Part shown: positions 43,330 to 53,344 of the stretch, piece by piece
Layout: each line of letters begins with the position of its first letter
Numbering within the stretch: position 1 is the stretch's first letter
Origin: Selaginella moellendorffii
Taxonomy: Eukaryota > Streptophyta > Lycopodiopsida > Selaginellales > Selaginellaceae
Direction: 5' to 3'
DNA: 64,000 nt
Assembly (NCBI RefSeq): GCF_000143415.4
Contig: NW_003314283.1
Span: 1,532,272-1,596,271 of the forward strand
Made by a program: the position numbers and the translations under genes
Notes under the pieces: model-generated
Database searches by the model: none
Told to the model about the DNA's origin: nothing
Seen by the model: only the letters and a program-made list of their open reading frames with translations

Positions 43330-46074
43330 CTAGTCATCGTCCAAAACAATGACGACCGGATCCATCTGTTTTGCTTCAGCGGCAGCGACCTTGCTTCCTC
43401 TCGTTCTCTTTGCAATGCTGGAGCTCCCTACAGCGCTTCTCTTGCCATTTTTCACACGACGATCCTGTCATTGACAAAACGGTTCGTGAGAGCTTCTCAT
43501 AAGAAAAGAAGACAGCTTCACCTTAGCTTTTTTCTCTGCTTCCTTGGCCATCGAAGCTTCTTCCTTTGGAGTGGTGTCAACTGCAATGTCCTTGTCCACA
43601 GTAACACTCGTGTCCTGCAATACCAGACTTCAGCATTTCCACAAAAATGATAAGCCGAATCATACCAAGCGTCCAAAACCATCCCCGAGCTTGTTGTCTT
43701 TCTGCTCTTCATTAGCTTCTTTGGCTTCTTCGACTTCGTCATCAGCCTCTTTGGCTTCTTCGACTTCGTCACCAGCCTCTTTGGCTTCTTCGACTTCGTC
43801 ATCAGCCTCTTTGGCTTCTTCGGCTTCGTTATCAGCCTCTTTGGCGTCTTCAGCTTCATCATCGTCATCGTCACCATCTTCAGCGTCGGCATCGCGATTT
43901 TCCTCTTCCGTCTTCATAAGGTCGGCTATGGCAGCTTTCAGCTTTTGGATGACATCATCCATATCGTTGTTGACCTGATGAAGCATACTTAAAAACTTCC
44001 ACAAGCGTCGATATAAACAAAACTTACCGCGGGGGCTTCCATGAAGTCAGCGATGTCCTTGTTGCACTGAGGACACGGCTTCTGGTTCTTTCGAACTCTG
44101 AGGGATCGTCGGCCATTTGCCCTGTCTCGAACGTCCTTGTGACCAGCGAAATGACCAGCCAAACAGGCCTGACAAAAGTTGTGCCCACAAGGAGCGCAAA
44201 GCGGACGTTGCAATACGTTTTTGCAAAGCCCACATCCAAATTCTATAAAACATTGTCGTAAGTACTATGATTTAAACTAAAGGAGATGAACACGTACTGG
44301 TCTTAAGCTCCTTCTCCTTCGAAGAGACACTTCTCTTCCGGGCAGATGAAGGGTTAACGTCCCTGAAACTTGGAGGCGGCTTAATCCAACCCCAGACGTT
44401 CTCATCCTCCTAAACCTGCCCTTGTCAAGAGCATACTGAAAGAAAATAAAGCATTCTCTACCTTCCAGTCCCAAGACGGCAGTTGCGTCTTCCTTTCTTT
44501 GACATCCGTTGCATCTTTAAGCTCTGTAATCTCTGGAAGTGGACGTGGCCGATCACCGTAGTCCTCACTGATCACCAAAAGTTTCAGAGCAAATTCACTA
44601 TAGATTTACACACAAACACACCTTGTCCAGGGTGCCGGTTCGTTGTCACACCTGACGAACAAGTATCGGCACACGCGAAACCCCTGATGCGCGACTTAGC
44701 GAAGATACAGTGAACAGAATTCTTACCTTAAGACCAATCTTTCGCCAGCATCTCTCAATTCTGTACAGTCCATCGTACCTCAAGCCTTCTTGAGGTGCGT
44801 AAGCAGAACGAACGTCTTTGGCCGACCTGGACAAACATATTTGAGATGGTGCAGAAAAGAAAGAAAATCTCACCGCACAACACGCACTGGATAGCCTTTC
44901 AAGCAGCTCACGGACAGAGCTTTATTTGATTTCGAAAAAACCTGATCGAAAGACTGATCATTAGTTCTTTTGTTCCCACTCAAATCTCGACCACCACTGC
45001 AACGAAAATGAAAATGTCGACAAAAATGCGAATGCAGATATTAAGATCAATCTCACCTTCCAGTGTAAAGAAACCACTCTCCATGGTCCTCGTCGTCCTC
45101 GTAGCCACCAGACATGACTACTGATTGGGCACCTTTGTCGCTCTGCCCGGCGATTCCAGCGATGTGAGGCCTGTGAGCGCCCCACTGTCTACATTCCAGC
45201 CTATCGGTCCAAGTTTCGCCAACCAAGACACCCTGGTTCCGCTCGGGATCATTCTCCGCTGGAATTGCCCCAAAGTGGTAGTGGCCTACTGTAACGAAGA
45301 TCCTGCCACTCGACGCGTTCGCCAACCCGGCTTTCTTCGCTCTCTCGCTCTTGAAAGCCTTGTCGGGCCGGTTCTTGTTTTGAAGAACATGAACGGCCTT
45401 GGAAGCTGGCGCAGTAGCTCCAATCTTTGCCATTCGAATGGCCTGTACGAGTAGGGGGTTGATCTTGGGCTGCTGTATAAAGCCTTGATGGAAGTTCACG
45501 CGGCATTTGCCGCATTTCTTCTGTCCCTGAGCAAACCACTTCTGGAGACACTTTAAACAGAAGTTGTGGCCGCATGGAGTCTACAGAAAAAAAAAAAAAA
45601 AAAAGGAGAAGCAAAACTTAGCCTTTGCAGCTTACGAAAAGAAAGAAGAAGAAAGAAAAAGCTTGCACATACCGTCACTGGGCGATCGAGCGAACCCTGG
45701 CAAAACGCGCAAATGAGCTCGTCCTCATCGTCCTCCTTGCCGGCAGGAACAGCCCCATTGCTCAGTAACATCTGCCGCTGCGCTGCCTTCTGCGCATCTG
45801 AGAGAGAATTATCCGCATTTATCTCCCGGATCTTTCTCAGCAGCTCGTTCTCTCCACCGCTCGGCCCCGGCTTCTTGCTGCTGCTGGCCGGATCATCCGA
45901 GCAATCCGGGCACGCCCAGCCCGGAGTAACATCCGCCAAGGTCATCGGCGCCTTCAAGCATGGCAAGTGCCACACACACCCGCAGCTCCCGCAAGGCAGG
46001 GTTTCTTGCTCTGGCGGCTCCGTCTTGCAAACCAGACACCTCCCATTCTCGCAAGCGAGCTCCATCGCCGCCAC
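43330..46074 (-). CDS. VIM/ORTHRUS-type (UHRF1-like) E3 ubiquitin ligase
   Basis: Eleven exons sum to 2181 bases, 726 residues. Domains in order: PHD finger (CLVCKTEPPEQETLPCGSCG, residues 10-60), RING 1 (LICAFCQGSLDRPVT then TPCGHNFCLKCL, 125-180), SRA/YDG domain (IFVTVGHYHFGAIPAE to RYLFVRCDNEPAPW, about 215-400) and RING 2 (CGLCKNVLQRPLCAPCGHNF, about 480-545). An acidic tail with a 10-residue repeat and a basic Ser/Lys-rich end follow. VIM proteins bind hemimethylated CpG and support MET1-dependent DNA methylation while ubiquitinating chromatin proteins. All zinc ligands I checked are present. The acidic repeat tail is longer than I expect for the family. Confidence 0.93.
43711..43860. 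repeat. Five 30-base in-frame tandem repeats in the VIM tail
   Basis: Five units of the type atcagcctctttggcttctt cgacttcgtc, on the minus strand coding DEVEEAKEA plus Asp or Gly. Units differ at a few positions. They lie in one exon and add ten residues each, so copy number can change without breaking the frame. Confidence 0.9.
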
Positions 46075-46469
46075 TCCCTCTTTCTTTCGCTGCCGAGCCG
46101 ATCGAAGAAAAAAGGTCCTACCTCCAGCGATGCCGCACTAGAATCCCGCTGGAAATCGCGATCCCTAGCCGCGCGCCGCTAGAATCGCCGACCTTTCGAA
46201 ATAGCGGCTAGCCCTACCTATAGAAATGATGATGAGGGTTTTATCGGTTATGTTTTTAAAGTTATTCCCGCCCCGCAACGCAATTGGTCCATTTCCATTT
46301 CCAGGAGCCCTAGATTCCTCCCTCTCCACAGCCAAGGGCTTCTCGGTGGGAGCGATCGCAGCGGCCCAGCGGCACGGCATTCCTTTCTCGCTCGAGCTCC
46401 ATGCTAACCGCGCTCGCAATGCGCGAATTCTTGGCTAGGGTCTCGAAATGTAACTCTATGCGTGGCATT
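46075..46469. other. Intergenic, VIM gene upstream region
   Basis: Holds the VIM promoter on the minus strand. No separate gene is supported; open frames on both strands lack recognisable motifs. Confidence 0.4.
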
Positions 46470-47430
46470 GATCTCGCGTGCCATACCAGCGCTGTCATCT
46501 GCCTATGCGTGGGAAGTTATCGCTCCGCGAATGCGCCAAATCCGAGGTGAGAGACGATGTGATGCTTCGTTTAACCTACATTGGCTTAAGCTTCCAGCGA
46601 CTTTCTTTTTGGACAGATGTATGGGAGATGGATATCTGTGCCACCGAGATTTTCCAGTTTAACTTCGTTTCTGGTGGTGGTGGCTTCTTCCTTGGCACTG
46701 GTATTTATTTCTCTCAGGACTTTCCAGCTATGGCATTCATAGACTTGAAGCTAACATTTTTTAATCTTTTGAAGCAGTGGTTTCTTGCGGATCTGTAGCG
46801 TGGATTTTGTTCATGAACAGTCTACTCCAGGTACTTGGAAAAATCTGTTTAAAACATGGCCCAGGTTTGTCTTTGGCCGGCTCTTCTCATGTTTTTCTGG
46901 ATACAGCCTTGCCTCCAGCGAGGCCGGAACCAAGCAAATCGCCAAAGATTTTTGCTGTGGAAGATGGACGAATCGTTCTCATCGGGCGGCTTGTCTCCAA
47001 CGTGCCAGCTGCGCTTTACACTTAGCTTGTCCATCAGGTGATTAAAAATGCTTGTTTTTTAGAGTATAAGATCCTTTACTTTCTCCAAACAGTGCGGCGC
47101 AGAAGCGGTGATGGAGTATCTAGGCAAAGAAGTGGCAGAAAAGAGCGTGGAAAGCATTGCCTTCGTGACGCAATGCCCATGCTAGCTCGTTGCTGCACAA
47201 GATTCCTGGATTTGGCCAGGAGGATCCATGAAAGATCCGCTCGCGACACTCTCCCTCATGTTTGGCAACGAGAGCTTGCCCAGTCGCATCGTCTCTTTTG
47301 ACTCTCACGCTCGCACAAGGTGGCAAGTTCTCCTTTCTCTTCTTCTACATACACTGTTGCTCGATTTGTATTGATGATCTTCCCTCCCTTTCTTTTTCTT
47401 TTTTTACTCCACAGGTGAATTCCATGCTCC
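46470..47430 (+). pseudogene. GPI mannosyltransferase 3 (PIG-B) pseudogene, copy 3 (C-terminal half)
   Basis: Starts in the middle of the family: FQRLSFWTDVWEMDICATEI (46592-46650), FNFVSGGGGFF, GTGIYFSQDFPAMAF (46698-46740; family WYF.QGFP), LFSCFSGYSLASSEAG (46883-46930; family SGYSLAS) and NVPAALYT (46998-47022). Remnants of VMEYLGKEVAEKSVESIAF follow near 47110-47165. Stops and shifts separate them. It is most like copy 1 at 31040-32620, on the same strand. The N-terminal half is absent. Confidence 0.7.
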
Positions 47431-47720
47431 TTTTCCTGCTGATGGATCTTTGCATGTTTGTCACAAGTGCCTCAACGATTCGCCGACCTGGACAAGCCTA
47501 TCAACGAGTCCTTGTATACATCTTTGAACTGGCGCACTTTTGTTTCACTTGAGCAAGTGGACCGGCAATCAATCGGGCCGCCGACTTTTTCATTCTTTAT
47601 AAACGACGAACAAGAAAGCCAGTGGCCAGGCCATCCACGTAAAGGAACGAGTATATGGACACAACGAACGAACGCGGAAGAAAGGAAGAGAGAACGGACA
47701 GCCAAATCGATCCATCTCTC

Positions 47721-49617
47721 TTACGGTATGGGGGCGCTGATGGTACGTCTCAGCTTGGAGCTGCGTAGCTCCGCCGGAGGCTTTGGAAGAATGTAAGGCG
47801 CTATCAATGAACTTAGGAGCGCTACCACGGCGGACAGAGTGAATGCCGGCATGTCACCACCTCCAAACAGCGTATCCCAGGGACCAATGAAAATCGAAGT
47901 GAGGAACTGCGAGAACACACAGACAAGAGAAATTAGCACGAGGTTTGTGGCACTGTTTGATTTTCTTTTGCTTTCGGCATACGGACTGACCTGTGGGATC
48001 ACAATAGCTAGATTGAGTACTCCAACGTACAAGCCTGCGTGCATCGAATGGAAAATTTACGTCTCGCAAGGAATGCATTCGATCAAACAAAGACGTGACA
48101 AGTTGGATGATCACGTACCTTGACCCCCACCGGAGGAACCGGCCACCGCTGCCGTGAGCGCAAAGGGAATGCTGTAAGTCACCTGGCGGCCAAGGAAAGA
48201 GGTGAGCGACTTCCCGAAAGGACAAGCAAGAGCCTTCACTCACCGCGAGAGGAGCTCCCAGCACAGTGAAGAAGAGCAGCGAAGCAATCTGGACTCCCAG
48301 CGATGGCCGGCCAACAGGGGCGTTCTTCATGACGATCGAGACAGCAACCGCGGTGGAGAAGCAGGCAGCCATGATGAAGTTGGCGATGGACCAGACGTTC
48401 TTGGCTTTGAACTTCCGGCACAGGGGTTCCATCACCACCGAGGCCAGGCCCAGAACAATGGAGTTGAGCATGAGGCCGAAGGATCCAAGTCGGACTCCCC
48501 TGTCATACTGCTTCGCCGTCTTGGAGCTCGGCTCGCCTTTGAAGACCTCTCTCCCCATCCAGTCGGTGTTGAAGAGCCAGAAGGGATACCACGAGATCCA
48601 AGTCATGGCAGTGACGAGCAGGATACACCACATTTCTCTCGGCAAGTGGCGGACAGTTCCAATCAGCTCCCAGAAGAAGGCCTCGTTCTTCTCGAGTGGA
48701 GGCTCCCCCTCCTCCTCTGCGCCCTGCTCACCCTGTTCTCCGTTGACGGAGCCAGCGTGAGCCGGATCTTGCAAGAGTGGTGCTCGAGAATTGGAGGATA
48801 GTGGCGACCAGGGGACCTCGTCGGCTGCGGTGATGCTCAGAACTGTGGTGATCACCAAGAGCAGCACGTCAATGATGAAAGCCGACTTGAGATTCGCGCA
48901 GGACTTGTCGCAAGCCTCGGATCTCGTGAAGGGGAATACCTTTGGCCAGTTGGAGTAAGAACCGGCAGCGTATCCCAGCACATTGCCGATGGAGAGAAAG
49001 AGCGAGAAGAAAGCGTTCGCTCGTCTCGTCCTGCGGTAGTCCTTCCCTGCGAGTGTGGAAGAGTTATGCTCTGTTCTAGGATGTGGACGAGCGTATAAAA
49101 AGCCTTGGATCTACGCATCCTTTTTCTTACCTGATAGATCGGCCAGGAGAGCCCGGCACGGCCCCTGGAGCGTGTTGTTGGCCAGATCGAGGAGCCAGAA
49201 GCCAATCACAAAGAACACAATCGCGCGAGGGCGATGGTGCTTGTTATCGCCCAGCAAGAAACCCAGATCGGCCGCGAAGGAAATGACGAAGATGGCCAGC
49301 ACCACGAAGATCGCGCCGCCGAGGATGAATGGCCGACGCCTCCCCCATTTCAGCTGGCATCGATCGCTGTAGTAGCCGGCGATGGGCTGGACGAACATCC
49401 CCGAGATTGGGCCGCACAGCCAGATGTAGCCGGCGTACTCGTGAGGAATCCCCAGCTCCTGGACGTAGGGCGTCAGCAGCGATGTCTGGAGAGCCCAGCC
49501 GAACTGGACGCCCAGCGCTACCGATGCTACGCGAGCTAATCCCCGCAGGGGAACCCTCTTGGGCGTGGGCGTGGGCGGCCCATCCGGCACGGCGATCGCC
49601 GCCGCCTCGCTCCCCAT
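47721..49617 (-). CDS. Sucrose/H+ symporter (SUT/SUC family)
   Basis: Five exons (49617-49131, 49046-48244, 48182-48119, 48034-47991, 47906-47721) give 527 residues. Hallmarks are [20 protein letters not shown] in helix 1, [31 protein letters not shown] between helices 2 and 3, and [19 protein letters not shown]. Twelve helices of the GPH/MFS fold can be drawn with the usual central cytosolic loop ([15 protein letters not shown]). SUTs load sucrose into phloem or move it across the tonoplast. No damage seen. Whether it is plasma-membrane or vacuolar cannot be read from the sequence. Confidence 0.93.
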
Positions 49618-49912
49618 TCCGATCGATCCTCCACACCCTCGCTAGATCTTTCCCCTCTCCTCGCCTTTCTAGTCCCTCTCCTCTTGCGTCTCTCACTCAG
49701 CTGCTACCCATGATGGAATGTAAGAGCCCTAGTGGAATATTCGACTTGAAATTTCGAAAAGCTTGGGGGCGCCACTGCCACGTCGGACACACAATAGCCA
49801 CACGTCGGATGCCCACGGTTAGAATTGAGCGTGACAAGCTGAACTGTCGCCAACGTGGAGCCCTTTTTTTTTTGAGATATTTTTCTTGGATTTTAGCCCA
49901 ACCATTTGCACG

Positions 49913-52900
49913 CTATTTCTTGAGACCTCTGTAGAGCTCGTCGATGGTTTCCTGTCATACAAGAAAAATCTCTCGTCACGATTTGATCGATCCATACATC
50001 TTGCAGAGCGAACAAAACTGACCCTGTAGAAGTTGAGAAGCTGCGGCCGCTTCTTCTTGAAGGTTGGCGTGATCAAATCCCTCTCAGTGTCGAATGGGAG
50101 CTTCTCGAGGTGAACTGCCTTGATGAACTCAAACCCTTTCAACTGCAAGAAAGAGAATACAAGATAAGATTGATTAACGCAGGGAAACAACTCTCAGAAA
50201 ATGCAAAGATGACGCTACCTTGTTGTTCTTGGCAGTGCGGCTTAGCTCATCCATGATGAACGCTTTTGCCTTGGGAGAACTGTAGAGGTCGTCTCCCTTG
50301 ACGTCGTTTTCCTTGGCCCAAGCATCGAGCGCTGCCTCGTTCGGGATAACAACGGCGACCAAGAAAGATTCGAAGCTGTTCCCATATATCCATATCTGGA
50401 TCGAAAGGGCAGCAGTTAATATTGGCAATCTCGATGCTCGCATGGCAACTAACCGAATCGAAGGTCGGGCATTGGCCGTAGATGTTTTCCAAGTTCTCTA
50501 CAGCGACGTATTCGCCTTGCGAGAGTTTGAAAATGTTCTTCTTCCTGTCTATGATTTTCAAGGCTCCGTTTGGTAGCCACTCTCCGATATCTCCTGTAAA
50601 AACCTCGTTCAGTACGAACCACGTAGCAAGTTTCTTTTGAGTCCCTACCCGTGTGGAACCAGCCGTCAATCATGCATTCCGCAGTTAGATCTTCCCGTTT
50701 GTAGTATCCAGAGAACAGTGTCTTTCCCCGGATGCAAACCTCTCCTTTAGGCGTCTCGGCAAGTGCATCGTAGTTCATCTCTGGAACAGACTGCAGACAA
50801 ACCTCAATCACAGGAATGGGAGGGCCGACTGTTCCGTGCATCGAGTAGACATCAGGAATGGAGATGAAGCTGGCCGCGCAAGTCTCGGTTAACCCTGAAA
50901 GCTACACATTAGCGATAGCACGTCACAGGTGCTTTCCTTACCGTAGCCTTGTGTCATGCGAGCACAAGAGGCCACCCTCAGAAATTCCTCTACATGATCT
51001 GCCAGGGGTGCGGCACCGGAAATCAATAGTCGAGCACGACCTCCCAGCCTTTGTTTCACCTGCCACAGATGGCGTGATTAACAAAGAACAACAAAGTGCA
51101 ACAGTAAAGTACCTTGCTGAAAACAAGAACATCTGCCATTGGAGATGCCTTTTCTTGTTTGAATCCCATTTTCATATATCCCAGCTTCCTGTATGCATTC
51201 TCAATCTTCCAGAAACTAGGAAAGGTAACTACTCACCGCCTATAAGCAAAGTCAAATATTGCCTGTCGGTATGCGGGTGCTTCTGCAAGCTTTGCTTTTG
51301 CTCCTGACAGAAAGAAAACGTAAGAACTCTCTCGTAAATAACACTAGCAATATACAAACCAGCGTAAACACGATCAAAAACTCGAGGAACTCCAGCAAAT
51401 AACGTGGGTTTTAGCTCTTGAATGTCGTCTGATATGTACTTCACATCCTGAAAGTCACACAAATGCTTGAGCTCAAGTTCTTTATCACAGGATCCTTACC
51501 CCCTGAAAAAATCCAATTGCAGCACCATTGTAGATAAAGAATTCCTCAACAGCGCGATCAAAAATGTGGGCAAGGGGAAGATAAGACAAATACACATCTG
51601 ACGCATCAACCTACACAAGGAGACAATTGCTGTAGAAGGAAACAAAAACCTTTACGTAAAACTTCCACATATACCTTCTCGTTTTTCACTTTGAGGTAGT
51701 AATCGATGCCTGCTATCGCTGTCACAATACTTTCGTTCGATAGCAAAACGCCCTTGGGTTCTCCGGTCGTGCCGCTTGTGTACATGATGGTGCATATATC
51801 TTCCGGTTTTGGAGGCTCGAAGTTCACGGGGTTCGTTTTTCCCTGCGTTTACGCTGTTAGTCAATGAAACGACACTTCAAACGTAAATTCTCACCAAATT
51901 CAAAAACTCATCCCAAGAATACGCCGCTGCCCCAGCACTCTTGACTTGTTCTTTATCGCTATCAGCCATCACGCCAAAGCTGACAAGAGCTGCCGAAAAA
52001 ATCTAAGGCGATAAGACAATAGATGCTGCCAATTAAAATACTCACTCTTGACATACTTCGAGCACTTCGGTAAAGCGCGCAGAACCTGCCATATTCACAA
52101 ACAAATGCGGTTAAGAGAATTCTTCAACTTGAAGACACCGTGTGTGACTTACAGCTGGTATTTTATCAGCGTGTGCAAACACGATGCTAACTTCAGCGTG
52201 TCCAACAATGAACTCCACAGCATCATCTCCTGAAAGACGGCCGAGTTATAATTCAAAGCGAAAGGCTTCGCGGAACCGAAAAATCAAGAACCAAGCCCTA
52301 GCTCATACGTACCGAGAGTGTCATATAGAGGAACAGCATAGATACTGTGGCCATTACATGCCTGCAAAGAAGAGGAAAGAAAATAAATGAATCCCGGATC
52401 CATAAGACCATACTTGGAGCATACCTGGAGTGTGATCATCCATGCAGGACAGTTTATTCCATAGATACCACAGCGACCTTTCTGGAACACCAAATTTAAG
52501 TTAAGCGTCGAGAATAGAAGAAACGCGTGAGATCGATCACTCTCGTACCGGCCCGACGCCCAGAGTCCGCATTGCAGATCCAATGTAGAGAACCTGATTG
52601 TAAACTTCCTGATACGTTTGCCACACGTACTTCCCTACCTAGAAAGAACAATTTAGAAAGAGGCTTTCTTAACGGAGCGAATGGCACTGTAGACACAGAC
52701 CTTCCCGGCGACAATCGGGCGATGGCCGAGCATTCTAGCGTTGGGCGAGGTCTTGACCGTGTTGCTGGACCAAGAACCGCGAGAGCGTGAGAATCGATCG
52801 AAATGCCGCCGTAATATCATACCTGAAGAGCTCCCAGCACGTCCTGGCGCCCTCGGGAGCTTCGACGAGCCCGTCCTTGGCGTAGACGCTCCGGTACACA

Positions 52901-52974
52901 GGCCCCATGGACGCCGATCCATCGCGCTTGGCCTCCTCGACCTTGACGATGTAGCAATCGAGCACCTCCTCCAT
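49913..52974 (-). CDS. Long-chain acyl-CoA synthetase (LACS)
   Basis: Nineteen exons sum to 2001 bases, 666 residues, normal for plant LACS. The AMP-binding P-loop [20 protein letters not shown] lies at about residue 225-240. Further adenylate-forming motifs are [39 protein letters not shown] and [17 protein letters not shown], the LACS fatty-acid-binding signature being around DGWFHTGD. The C-terminus [20 protein letters not shown] is conserved in plants. The enzyme activates C16-C18 and longer fatty acids to CoA esters with ATP for lipid, cutin and wax synthesis. There is no obvious signal peptide or peroxisomal SKL end (it ends YRGLKK), so a cytosol/ER-facing form is likely. Confidence 0.93.
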
Positions 52975-53344
52975 CGCAGCGCGGCGCAGCTCAGCGCGAT
53001 CTAAAAGCCCTAGCCTTGGCGCTCCCCGTCACGCTTACTCTTCTCCCTCCTCTCTCTCTCTATCCTAGGTAGCTGGTATATAGTCCCTGCCACGCCAGCA
53101 CGCCACGTCGGACGGGAATTGACTCACGGTCACAGACAGCTCAGTGGTCATTCAATGCAAAGTAGCAAAGTAGCAAATGCCTCTTTATTTTTAGGTGAGA
53201 TCCCTGGCGAGCTATCAATGAATCCATGATCCCAGGACGATGTCCCTGTTTTGCTCTTGGTTTCATTCCTCAAGAACAAGCCAAATTCGTGGAGATCGCT
53301 CTCGCGGTTGCTCGAAGATCGTCAACGCAGCTCGCTCGCCTTTG
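52975..53344. other. Intergenic: LACS promoter region and coiled-coil gene 3' flank
   Basis: No gene seen. The first part carries pyrimidine-rich leader-like sequence for the minus-strand LACS gene (about 53036-53065). Confidence 0.4.

Noticed and set aside
45586-45604. Poly-A run, considered as a retroposon tail
   Set aside because: It lies within a VIM intron, where on the coding strand it is a T-rich tract before the acceptor; no duplicated target site is seen.
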